Shown here: piece by piece, positions 33,853-42,188 of the stretch
How the letters are laid out: the number at the start of each line of letters is the position of its first letter
Position numbering within the stretch: position 1 is the stretch's first letter
NCBI RefSeq assembly: GCF_014205275.1
Contig: NZ_JACHND010000001.1
Location: 7,130,001 to 7,194,000 of the forward strand
Direction: 5' to 3'
Length of the DNA stretch: 64,000 nucleotides
DNA from: Sphaerisporangium siamense
GTDB taxonomy: Bacteria > Actinomycetota > Actinomycetes > Streptosporangiales > Streptosporangiaceae
Notes under the pieces: generated by a model
Told to the model about the DNA's origin: nothing
What the model saw: the letters and a program-made list of their open reading frames with translations, nothing else
Database searches by the model: none
Translations under genes and position numbers: made by a program

Positions 33853-35862
33853 TCATTCTTTGCCAGTCTTGTCCAGACTGTCCATTTTATTGAGCTTGGC
33901 AAGGTAGGCGTTATAGGCGTCCAACGCGGCGTCCCCGGTGCCGCCCACCCGCGCGGCGCGCGCGTCGGCGCGGCGGTCGGCGCGCCGGGCCGTGCGGTCC
34001 TCGGCCCGGTACCACTGGAAGGCCAGCGCGATCAGGACGATCAGCGTGGGGATCTCGCCGAAGGCCCAGGCGATGCCGCCGCCGGTGCTCTGGTCGGCCA
34101 GCCCCGACGCCCCCCAGGTGCGGCCGAGCTGGTCGTACCACTCGGCGGCGATCACGGTGCCCATGTTCATCAGCGCGATGCCGAAGAACGCGTGGAACGG
34201 CATGGTCACGAACAACAGCAGCAGCCGCCCGACGTAGGGCAGCCGGGTGGGCGCCGGGTCCACGCCGATGATCACCCAGAAGAACAGGCAGCCGCTGAGC
34301 AGGAAGTGCAGCGTCATCGCGATGTGGCCGAGGTGCTCCTCCATGGCCGCGGTGAACAGCGGCGTGAAGTACAGCATGTAGGTGGAGGTCACGAAGAGGA
34401 TCGTGGCCACGGCCGGGTGGGTGACGACCTTGGTGATCCTGCTGTGGAGGATCGCCGTGATCCACTCGCGGGGGCCGCGGTCGCCGCGCCGCGCGGCGGG
34501 CTTCAGCGCGCGCAGCGCGAGCGTCACCGGGGCGCCGAGCACCAGGAAGATCGGCACCAGCATCGACAGAACCATGTGCTCGGCCATGTGCACGCTGAAC
34601 AGCACCGGCGCGTACCGGGCGACGCCGCTCTGCGTGACCAGCACCAGCAGGAGCACGCCCACGCCCCAGCTGATCGTGCGGCCCACCGGCCAGCGGTCGC
34701 CGCGGCGGGCCAGCCGGACCACCCCCGCGCCGTACAGCCCGGCCAGGACGGCGGCGATCACGCCGAAGAACAGGTCGAACCACCACAGGGACGCGAGGTT
34801 GGCCACCGAGACCGGCGGCGGGACGACGTAGCCGAGCAGCTCGAACGCCCGGTCCAGAGGCTGGTCCAGCAGCGGCGGCGGCGCGGTGCGCGAGAGGGCG
34901 ACCGCCAGGCCCACGGCCAGCAGCATGACGAGGCCCTCGGCCCCCGCGAGCCGGACGAACGCGCCGGGCCTGCCCGCGGACAGCTCGGGCAGCGTACGGC
35001 GGCGGTGCCACCATCCGAGCACCCCGAGGGCGGTGAAGGCGACGGCCTTGGCCACGAGGATCAGCCCGTAGGAGGTGGTGAACAGCTCCGCGACGGAGGT
35101 CAGGCGGGCCAGCGCGCTGAACATGCCGGAGAGGCCGGTGCCGATGAAGCACCACAGCGCCATGCGGGAGAAGCGGTCGGCGGCGAGGTCCAGGTGCGGC
35201 CCGCCGCGCAGGGCGTGGGCGCACAGCAACAGCAGCCCGCCCACCCACAGCGACAGCACCGCCAGGTGCAGGGCGACGCCGGTCGTGGCGAGGCTGTGGT
35301 TGGGCGCGGAGGAGGAGTGGCCGGTGAGCGCCGGCGGCATGAGCGTGGCCAAAGCCAGCACCAGCAGGCCGCCTGAGGCGCCTGTGGTGATCGCGCCGCG
35401 CGAGAACAGCGCGATGGCGGTGCCGAACAGCACCACGAGCGTGAGCGAGATGCCCTGCGGGACCTGGCTGGCGTAGCTGGTGAGCTCGTTGCCGCCGAGC
35501 GCCTCGGCGACGGGGATGCCGAGGGTCTCCGACAGGCTGAACACCAGCGACGAGGCGGCGGCGAGCGCCCAGAGCAGCGCCGTCCACGCCGCGGCCCGCA
35601 CGTAGACCTGGGCGGGCTTGCCCAGCAGGCCCTTGTCGCTGGGCAGGAAGACGGTGGCGGTGAGCAGCAGGCCGACGGTCAGCACGCCGGCGACGTCCAT
35701 GGTCAGCTTGGAGACGGGCAACGCCCACCGGGTGAGAGTGCCCTCGTCGGGCAGGCCGGGGATGATGCGGGGGGTGGCCGCGCCGCCCGCGACCATGGCG
35801 GCGACCAGGCCCGCGAGCGCCGCGCACACCCCCGCGACGGCGAGACGGACCGCCCTGCTCAC
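33853..35862 (-). CDS. Copper resistance protein D fused to a CtaG-like domain
   Basis: 669 residues with about 13-14 transmembrane segments. The N-terminal half is CopD (TGVALHLAVLSLWVGGLLLL, FSRMALWCFIGTGLSG), proposed in the family to move copper across the membrane. The C-terminal half is a caa3_CtaG-type domain (FSVHMAEHMVLSMLVPIFLV, with its His/Met cluster). The C-terminal tail is cytoplasmic, Arg/Asp-rich. GTG 35862 overlaps the copC stop as GTGA, so the two genes are translationally coupled. Role: copper acquisition or delivery to cytochrome oxidase; inferred from family. Confidence 0.92.
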   Translation of the reverse strand: MSRAVRLAVAGVCAALAGLVAAMVAGGAATPRIIPGLPDEGTLTRWALPVSKLTMDVAGVLTVGLLLTATVFLPSDKGLLGKPAQVYVRAAAWTALLWALAAASSLVFSLSETLGIPVAEALGGNELTSYASQVPQGISLTLVVLFGTAIALFSRGAITTGASGGLLVLALATLMPPALTGHSSSAPNHSLATTGVALHLAVLSLWVGGLLLLCAHALRGGPHLDLAADRFSRMALWCFIGTGLSGMFSALARLTSVAELFTTSYGLILVAKAVAFTALGVLGWWHRRRTLPELSAGRPGAFVRLAGAEGLVMLLAVGLAVALSRTAPPPLLDQPLDRAFELLGYVVPPPVSVANLASLWWFDLFFGVIAAVLAGLYGAGVVRLARRGDRWPVGRTISWGVGVLLLVLVTQSGVARYAPVLFSVHMAEHMVLSMLVPIFLVLGAPVTLALRALKPAARRGDRGPREWITAILHSRITKVVTHPAVATILFVTSTYMLYFTPLFTAAMEEHLGHIAMTLHFLLSGCLFFWVIIGVDPAPTRLPYVGRLLLLFVTMPFHAFFGIALMNMGTVIAAEWYDQLGRTWGASGLADQSTGGGIAWAFGEIPTLIVLIALAFQWYRAEDRTARRADRRADARAARVGGTGDAALDAYNAYLAKLNKMDSLDKTGKE

Positions 35863-36455
35863 GACTTCTTCCGCAGGCTGATCGCCGTGCCGATGCCGAT
35901 GCCGGCGATGCCGAAGACGGCGATCCACAGCCAGGCGGGGATGCCGGAGCCCTCGTCCTGCTGGTCGGCCTGGCCGGCCACCGGGGTCGGGGTGAAGGGC
36001 GGCGGCGAGCTCGTCACGGGCGCGGGCTGCTCGGGCGAGGCCGGCGCCGAGGACGTCTCCGAGGTGGTGGGCGTCGGCGAGGCGGCGGTGGGGGCCTTCA
36101 CGGTGAAGGGGATCTCCCCCTCGATGGGGTGGCCGTCGACCGAGACCACGCGCCAGGCGATGACGTACTTGCCGGACGGCAGCGCGCCGGAGACCTTCTG
36201 CGTGACCGTCGCGCCGTCGAGCTTCGCCTTGCCGTCCTGGTGGGCGCGGCCGTCGGCGTCACGGACCAGGACGACGGGGAACTTCACGCTCTCGGTGAAG
36301 GTCAGCGTCACCCCCTCCAGGGTCTCGACCGTGGAGCCCTTCTTGGGGTCGCTGCTCTTCAGGGCCGTGTGGGCCAGCGCCGGCGAGGCCAGGGCGGTGC
36401 CGAGCACAAGGGCGGCGAGGAGCGCGAGCGCGGCGGCGAGCGGAGAAGTCCTCAT
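35859..36455 (-). CDS. copC: CopC copper-binding protein
   Basis: 198 residues. Signal peptide ends at ALA, so the mature protein starts AHTALKSSDPKKGST, putting His at the Cu(II) site near the N-terminus typical of CopC. The CopC beta-barrel is followed by a Pro/Thr/Ser linker and a C-terminal membrane anchor (IPAWLWIAVFGIAGIGIGTA) ending in RKKS. Coupled with the copD-ctaG fusion (GTGA overlap). Expected to bind copper outside the membrane and hand it to CopD. Confidence 0.92.
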   Translation of the reverse strand: MRTSPLAAALALLAALVLGTALASPALAHTALKSSDPKKGSTVETLEGVTLTFTESVKFPVVLVRDADGRAHQDGKAKLDGATVTQKVSGALPSGKYVIAWRVVSVDGHPIEGEIPFTVKAPTAASPTPTTSETSSAPASPEQPAPVTSSPPPFTPTPVAGQADQQDEGSGIPAWLWIAVFGIAGIGIGTAISLRKKS

Positions 36456-36547
36456 AATGCCCTAAGGCTACTCAGGGGTCAGGCCGGTCCCTACCACAAC
36501 TCACCCCTACCGGGGGAGGGCGGCGTGGGACCGGCTCCGGAAACACG

Positions 36548-36581
36548 ACGTCCTCGCGGGGACGGCGCCCCGCGAGGACGT
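36548..36581 (-). terminator. Strong hairpin terminator after the XRE-TPR gene
   Basis: Perfect 14-bp stem ACGTCCTCGCGGGG / CCCCGCGAGGACGT with a 6-base loop, 28 bases past the stop of the XRE-TPR regulator and before copC. Separates the two minus-strand units. Confidence 0.8.
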
Positions 36582-36609
36582 GAGGGACCCGCTCAGCGGG
36601 CCCGGTGGA

Positions 36610-37905
36610 TCACAGGCCGACGCAGGCCAGGGCCTGCTGGTAGGCGGCCACGCTGGCCTCGCCGTCGTCCATCCGCTCCAGGGCGGTGGCGGCGGTCAGC
36701 CAGCCCTCGGCCGTCTTGCGCGTGACCGGCGAGGAGGACAGCAGGTCCTCGGCGGCGACGAGCTCGGCGGCGGCCTCCTCCGTGCGCCCGAGCGAGAGCA
36801 GGGCGTTGCCGAGCACGAGGTGGGCGTCCGCGCGCACGGAACGGGGACGCTCCTGGGCCAGTTCGTTGGCCCGGCGGGCGTACCCGGCGGCCTTGTCGGG
36901 GTTGTGGAGGGCCATCTCGACCTTGGCCAGCTCGACGGCGCACCGGGCGCGGTCGGCGACGCTGCCGGAGCTCTCGGTCAGCTCGCGCTCGCCGCGCAGG
37001 AACAGGTCGCGGCACGCCTCGGCCTCCGCCGGGCTGGCCCGGAACCGCAGGACGGCGACGGCCAGCCGCAGCCGGGCCAGGTTGCGCGGCTCGGCGCCGT
37101 TCTCCGACTGGATGGCGAGGGCGCGTTCGCCGAAGGCCAGGGCCTCGGCGATGCGGCCGGTGCGCTCGGCGACGATGGCGGCGTTCCAGCAGGCGGCGAC
37201 GGTGGCACGGGGGGTGCCGAGCATCTCGGCGGCCGACAGCAGCTCGGCGGCGAACTGCTCGGCCCTGAGCATGTCGTTGCGCAGCTCGTAGGCGGACAGC
37301 AGCGTGGCCCCGAGCTCGACGAGGTCGTCGGTCCAGGCGGGGCGGGCCGGGCCGATGATGGCCTCTTCGCCGACGCGCACGGCGGCGGCGAGGTCGCCCG
37401 ACTCGCGGTAGCACCGGGAGAGCGCGATGGCGACGGCGATGGAACGGTCCGGAGGCAGCGGATCGCTACCGGGCTCGCGCAGCCGGCACAGGACGGAGAT
37501 CGCCTCGTCGAGGTCCCCGCACGCCTCGCTGGCCAGGGCGTAGCCGTATTCGGCCTCCTGGCGCAGGGAGATGAGGCCGGCGAGGCTGCCGTCCTCCAGC
37601 AGCTCGGCGTAGCGCCGCCGCGCCTCGGTGACCTCACCGTTGTTGAGGGCGAGGCTGGCGTACCGCAGGCCGAGCTCCAGCTCCTGCATCTGCTCGGCGG
37701 TGACACCGTTGATCAGATATGTCAGCGAGCAATCGAGCTTGGCCGCCAGCAGTTCCAGAACCGCCGCCGTCGGCGTACGCTTGCCACTCTCAATGAGTGA
37801 CACATAACTGTCTGAGAGTTCAGGGTGCGCCAGTTGTGCTTGCGAAAGACCACGCTGGCGACGAATCGTCTTGATTCGCTGGCCTATGAGATCTTGACCA
37901 GTCAC
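36610..37905 (-). CDS. XRE helix-turn-helix regulator with C-terminal TPR repeats (RRNPP-like)
   Basis: 431 residues. Residues ~6-65 are an XRE DNA-binding domain (IKTIRRQRGLSQAQLAHPEL, SDSYVSLIESGKRTPTAAVL). Residues ~75-425 are a run of tetratricopeptide-like helix pairs (for example ARRRYAELLEDGSLAGLISL; AVRVGEEAIIGPARPAWTDD; AAGYARRANELAQERPRSVR). This is the domain order of RRNPP peptide-pheromone receptors (PlcR, NprR), where the TPRs bind a short peptide. GTG 37905 has AAGGAG 5 bases upstream. Fifty-four bases away and divergent is a 44-codon gene for a secreted small peptide (37960-38094). Peptide control is inferred from architecture and context, not shown. Confidence 0.82.
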   Translation of the reverse strand: MTGQDLIGQRIKTIRRQRGLSQAQLAHPELSDSYVSLIESGKRTPTAAVLELLAAKLDCSLTYLINGVTAEQMQELELGLRYASLALNNGEVTEARRRYAELLEDGSLAGLISLRQEAEYGYALASEACGDLDEAISVLCRLREPGSDPLPPDRSIAVAIALSRCYRESGDLAAAVRVGEEAIIGPARPAWTDDLVELGATLLSAYELRNDMLRAEQFAAELLSAAEMLGTPRATVAACWNAAIVAERTGRIAEALAFGERALAIQSENGAEPRNLARLRLAVAVLRFRASPAEAEACRDLFLRGERELTESSGSVADRARCAVELAKVEMALHNPDKAAGYARRANELAQERPRSVRADAHLVLGNALLSLGRTEEAAAELVAAEDLLSSSPVTRKTAEGWLTAATALERMDDGEASVAAYQQALACVGL

Positions 37906-37959
37906 TGGCACTCCTTGAAGATGTAAAGCCCCGACAACTGCCACGAACGGGAGTTCTCC

Positions 37960-38094
37960 ATGCGTCGTCGCCGTCTCGCCCTCTCGGCCCTGAGCGTATG
38001 CTTCCTCGCCCTGCTGGGCGTCGGAGCCAATGCTATGACTGCCGAAGCTTCCACGTCTTCCCATCTCATGGCAAACGACTTCCCTTGCTGCTGA
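37960..38094 (+). CDS. Small secreted peptide precursor, candidate cognate pheromone of the XRE-TPR regulator
   Basis: 44 codons. ATG 37960 has GGGAG 6 bases upstream. The product begins MRRRRLALSALSVCFLALLG: a positive N-terminus then a hydrophobic core, a good Sec signal peptide. Cleavage is plausible after ANA or after AEA, leaving a tail of about 14-19 residues ending ANDFPCC. Codon use is less GC-biased than in neighbours, common in tiny genes. It is divergent from the XRE-TPR regulator (54-base gap) and convergent with pucR (8-base gap). This is the layout of PapR- or NprX-type pheromone genes. I am fairly sure it is translated (ribosome site plus signal peptide); the signalling role is inference. 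Confidence 0.6.
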   Translation: MRRRRLALSALSVCFLALLGVGANAMTAEASTSSHLMANDFPCC

Positions 38095-38102
38095 TTTGTG
38101 AC

Positions 38103-39752
38103 TCAACAGGCACGTAGCGCGAGAAACAGGTCAACCCTGTCCGCCATAGAGGACAGGTTCCGTCCTGTGAGCTCCTCGACCCGCTGAATGCGGTAGCGCA
38201 CCGTGTTGACATGCACGTGCAGCCGCGCCGCGCATCCGTTCCAGGAGCCGGCGCAGTCGAGAAACTCCTCAAGGGTACGGACCAGCTCCGACCGGTGACG
38301 CCGGTCGTACTCGAAAAGCGGTTCCAAGATCCGCTGCGCGAACGATCGCCGCACCTCGTCGGGCACGGTGGCCAGCAGAAGATCACAGGTGTAGATCTCA
38401 TCGCTGGTCACCACCCCTCCACCTCGCGCCTCCGCAAGACGCCGCGCGTGAGCCGCCTCTTCCGCGCCCCCGCGGACGGCTCCGGGCCCGGTCAGGACGG
38501 CGCTCACGCCGACTGACACCCGCACCTGCCGGTGACCGGCCTGGAGCGTCGCCACTCCGTCCCTCAGCAGGCCCAAAACCGCGTGCACACTACGGTGCAC
38601 ATGCGTTCGGTCTTGCAATTGCACGGTAAGTCGCACGGGCACCTCTGCGCCAGGCCTGTCTTCCCATTTTTCTTTCTTCTCTCGTGCCGTGTTCGGTTCG
38701 TCCTCGCGCGCCCCGGAGCCGGAAAACGCCCGCAGAGGGACGATCGCGACGGCTCCCGCCATGTCTCCGGCCTGCACGGCGGCCACCACGCGGCGGGCCA
38801 GCGACTCCTCCAGCACCCGCCCGCCCAGCTCGGCCGGGCCCGGCCCGGCCGCCGCGCCGGGCGGCGCGGCCGTCGCGGCGACCATGACGTACGGCTCCGC
38901 GGCGCCGATGCCGCAGGTGCGCAGCCGCGCCGCCAACTCGGCCGCGTCCGGGGCCGCTGAGCGGGCGAGCGCGACGAGCTGCCCCGCCAGCCGTCGCTCC
39001 ACCCGTCGCCCCTCCTCGGCCCGGCCCCGCGCGAGCGCCGCGCAGGCCGCCAGTTCGAAGCCTACGTCCGCACGGTCCAGCAGGTCGGACCCGAGCACCA
39101 GCGCCCAGCCCGCCGCCCGGTGCGTGCGATCCACCGCGAACAACGTGTACGGCCCGTCCGGGGTGCGGGCCACGTGCGGCAGCCGGGGCGCGGCGAGGAA
39201 CTCGCGGGCCAGCCGCGCCGCGAGACCGCCGTCCAGGTCGCCGGCCACCACCGTGCCGGTGGCCGACACGACCGCGCCCTCGACGCCCAGCTCACGGCGG
39301 GTCAGCGCGCACAGCTCCTCCAGGCCGCCGCCCTCGGCGACGGCGGCGACGATGCGGCGGTGCAGGCCGAGCGCGCCGCGCGGGTCGGCCAGGCGCGCCT
39401 CCACCTTCTCCCCCAGCGTGCGGAAGGAGGTCTCCTCCGGCACGTCGAGCAGCGGAAGGTCATGCGCGCGGCACGCCTCGGCCAGGTCGCGCGGCACATC
39501 GCCGAGCAGCGCGCGCCCGGCGCCGAGCGCGGCGACCCCGGCGGCGGCGAGGGCCTCGACGAAGCGGCGCGAGTCGCCCGGCTCGCGCCGCCACATGAGC
39601 CCGGTGAGCACCAGCTCGCCGCCGGACAGGTACCTGCCGGGGTCGGGCAGGTCGGTGATGTGCACCCCGGAGAACGGCCGGTCCAGATGGGCGGGATCCG
39701 ACAACAGGGTCAGCCCAAGCTCCCCCATGGCGATCAGCTCGCGTATCCGCAT
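38103..39752 (-). CDS. PucR family transcriptional regulator
   Basis: 549 residues. An N-terminal PucR domain (about 1-120: GVHITDLPDPGRYLSGGELV; LPLLDVPEETSFRTLGEKV), a GGDEF-like middle region and a C-terminal HTH_30 (CAARLHVHVNTVRYRIQRVE). PucR activates purine-degradation genes in Bacillus. Here it is divergent from a xanthine-dehydrogenase-type subunit 115 bases away, supporting control of that gene. A low-complexity insert (REKKEKWEDRPG) lies mid-protein. The start ATG 39752 is supported by MRIRELIAM, typical of the family N-terminus. Confidence 0.88.
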   Translation of the reverse strand: MRIRELIAMGELGLTLLSDPAHLDRPFSGVHITDLPDPGRYLSGGELVLTGLMWRREPGDSRRFVEALAAAGVAALGAGRALLGDVPRDLAEACRAHDLPLLDVPEETSFRTLGEKVEARLADPRGALGLHRRIVAAVAEGGGLEELCALTRRELGVEGAVVSATGTVVAGDLDGGLAARLAREFLAAPRLPHVARTPDGPYTLFAVDRTHRAAGWALVLGSDLLDRADVGFELAACAALARGRAEEGRRVERRLAGQLVALARSAAPDAAELAARLRTCGIGAAEPYVMVAATAAPPGAAAGPGPAELGGRVLEESLARRVVAAVQAGDMAGAVAIVPLRAFSGSGAREDEPNTAREKKEKWEDRPGAEVPVRLTVQLQDRTHVHRSVHAVLGLLRDGVATLQAGHRQVRVSVGVSAVLTGPGAVRGGAEEAAHARRLAEARGGGVVTSDEIYTCDLLLATVPDEVRRSFAQRILEPLFEYDRRHRSELVRTLEEFLDCAGSWNGCAARLHVHVNTVRYRIQRVEELTGRNLSSMADRVDLFLALRAC

Positions 39753-39867
39753 CTCTCCAGGCTAACCAGGATCTTTTGGAGGAACCTCCAAGTGGCCCGC
39801 CCACCCACCCGGGCGTTTCGCGGTCCGGCGCATAGGACCGTCACCGCCCGGCTGATGTACTGCCGTT

Positions 39868-42108
39868 GTGACGCACACCGCCAGCGGCCGCGGCCAGGAC
39901 CAGGGCGTCGGGACGAGCGCGCCCCGGCCGGACGGCGCGCTCAAGGTCACCGGCGAGTTCGCCTACGCGTCGGATCTCTACCTGGCCGGCATGCTCTGGG
40001 GTGCGACGCTGCGCTCCCCGCACCCGTCGGCGTGGATCCGCGCGATCGACCCCGGCCCCGCGCTGGCGATGCCCGGCGTGCGCGCGGTGCTCACCCACGA
40101 GGACGTCCCCGGGCTCAAGTTCTACGGCCTGGAGCACAGGGACCAGCCCGTGCTGGCCGTCGACCAGGTCCGCTACCAGGGCGAACCTGTCGTGATCGTC
40201 GCCGCCGACCACCCGGAGACCGCCCGGCGCGCGGCGGCGGCCGTCCGCGTGGAGTACGCGCCGCGCGAGGCCGTCACCGACGCGCGGCGCGCGCTGTTCG
40301 ACCCGGACTGCCCGGCGGTGGGGCCGGACGGCAACGTCGTGCGCCACCAGCCCGTGCGGGTCGGCCGCGTGCCCGAGCCCGGGACGCCCGGGGCCGCGGA
40401 GGTCGTCGTGACCGGCGAGTACGAGGTCGGCATGCAGGACCAGGCGTTCCTCGGCCCCGAGTCCGGCCTCGCCGTGCCCGCCGAGGACGGCGGGGTGGAC
40501 CTCTATGTCGCGACGCAGTGGCTGCACGTCGACCAGGACCAGATCGCGCCGTGCCTGGGGCTGCCCAAGGAGAAGGTGCGGCTGGCGCTCTCCGGGGTGG
40601 GCGGCGCGTTCGGCGCCCGCGAGGACCTGTCCATGCAGGTCCACGCCGCCATGCTGGCCCTGCGCACCGGCCGGCCGGTCAAGATGGTGTACGGCCGCGA
40701 GGAGTCGTTCTTCGGGCACGTCCACCGGCACCCCGCGCGCATGCGCTACGAGCACGGCGCCACCCGCGACGGCAGGCTGGTGCACGTCAGGGCCGAGATC
40801 GTCCTGGACGGGGGCGCGTACCGCTCCTCCTCCCCCGCCGTCGTCGGCAACGCCGCCTCGCTCGGCGTGGGCCCGTACGAGGTGCCCAACATCGAGATCG
40901 ACGCCTACGGCGCCTACACCAACAACCCGCCGTGCGGCGCGATGCGCGGATTCGGCGCGGTGCAGGCGTGCTACGCCTACGAGTCGCAGATGGACAGGCT
41001 CGCCGAGGCGTGCGGCCTGGACCCGGTGGAGATCCGGGTGCGCAACGCGGTGTCCCAGGGGTCGAGGCTGGCGACCGGCCAGGTCATCGACTCCCCCGCG
41101 CCGCTGGCCGCCATGCTGCGCGAGCTGGCCGCGATGCCCCTGCCCGCCGCGGACCGGCCCGCCGACCTGCGGGCGCTGCCCGGCGGGGTGGCCCAGACGA
41201 CGCACGGCGAGGGGGTGCGGCGCGGCGTCGGGTACGGGGTGGGCATCAAGAACATCTGCTTCTCCGAGGGGTTCGACGACCACTCGACCGCGCGGGTGCG
41301 GCTGGAGCTGGCCGGCGACTCGCTGCACGTGCATGTGCACACCGCGGCGGCGGAGGTGGGGCAGGGACTGGTGACGCTGCAGGCGCAGATCGCCCGCACC
41401 GAGCTCGGCGTCGAGCTGGTGACCGTCGCCCCCGCCGACACCTCGGTCGGCTCGGCGGGCTCCACCTCGGCCTCCCGGCAGTCGTACGTGACCGGCGGGG
41501 CGGTCAAGGCCGCGTGCGAGGCGGTGCGCGAACGACTGGACGCGCTGCGCGCCGGACGTCCCGGGCTCACGGCCGAGGAACTGGTGGCGCGGTACGGGCC
41601 CATCGAGGAGACGCGCGAGTACCGCCACCGGCCCACCTTCCCCATGGACCCGGTCACCGGGCAGGGCGACTCCCACACCCAGCTCGCCCTGTGCGCGCAC
41701 CGCGCCGTGGTGGACGTCGACGTGGAACTGGGGCTGGTCAAGGTGGTCGAGCTGACCGCCGTCCAGGACGTGGGCAAGATCCTCAACCGGTCGGCGCTGG
41801 AGGGGCAGATCCACGGCGGGTCGGCCCAGGGGCTCGGGCTCGCGCTCATGGAGGAGATCCAGGTCCGCGACGGGCGGGTGCTCAACCCGTCCTTCACCGA
41901 CTACCTGATCCCCACCATCCTCGACATGCCGCCCATGCGCCTGTCGATCCTGGAGAACCCCGACCCGCACGCGCCGTACGGCCTGCGCGGGGCCGGCGAG
42001 CCGCCCACCCTGTCCTCGACCCCGGCCATCGTCGCCGCCGTCCGCGCCGCCACCGGCCTGCCCCTCGCCCGCGTCCCGATCCGCCCCCACGACATCGCCC
42101 TGACCTGA
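39868..42108 (+). CDS. pucD: Molybdenum-binding subunit of a xanthine dehydrogenase-family enzyme
   Basis: 746 residues, aldehyde oxidase/xanthine dehydrogenase a/b-hammerhead plus MoCo-binding domains. Seen: GVGGAFGAREDLSMQVHAAM (Moco loop), CGAMRGFGAVQACYAYE, AEVGQGLVTLQAQIA and the catalytic Glu711 in LRGAGEPPTLSS, the base that activates the Mo hydroxide. The usual FAD and 2Fe-2S subunits and maturation factors are not adjacent. Divergent PucR suggests purine (hypoxanthine/xanthine) oxidation, but aldehyde or other hydroxylations are possible. Start GTG 39868. Confidence 0.88.
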   Translation: MTHTASGRGQDQGVGTSAPRPDGALKVTGEFAYASDLYLAGMLWGATLRSPHPSAWIRAIDPGPALAMPGVRAVLTHEDVPGLKFYGLEHRDQPVLAVDQVRYQGEPVVIVAADHPETARRAAAAVRVEYAPREAVTDARRALFDPDCPAVGPDGNVVRHQPVRVGRVPEPGTPGAAEVVVTGEYEVGMQDQAFLGPESGLAVPAEDGGVDLYVATQWLHVDQDQIAPCLGLPKEKVRLALSGVGGAFGAREDLSMQVHAAMLALRTGRPVKMVYGREESFFGHVHRHPARMRYEHGATRDGRLVHVRAEIVLDGGAYRSSSPAVVGNAASLGVGPYEVPNIEIDAYGAYTNNPPCGAMRGFGAVQACYAYESQMDRLAEACGLDPVEIRVRNAVSQGSRLATGQVIDSPAPLAAMLRELAAMPLPAADRPADLRALPGGVAQTTHGEGVRRGVGYGVGIKNICFSEGFDDHSTARVRLELAGDSLHVHVHTAAAEVGQGLVTLQAQIARTELGVELVTVAPADTSVGSAGSTSASRQSYVTGGAVKAACEAVRERLDALRAGRPGLTAEELVARYGPIEETREYRHRPTFPMDPVTGQGDSHTQLALCAHRAVVDVDVELGLVKVVELTAVQDVGKILNRSALEGQIHGGSAQGLGLALMEEIQVRDGRVLNPSFTDYLIPTILDMPPMRLSILENPDPHAPYGLRGAGEPPTLSSTPAIVAAVRAATGLPLARVPIRPHDIALT

Positions 42109-42188
42109 ACCCGGCCCTCCCGCCGCCCCACCATCGCCGCAGGCTCGGGCATTCCGGGTGTGGGAGGTCGGGGTCCGGGAGTTCGGGG

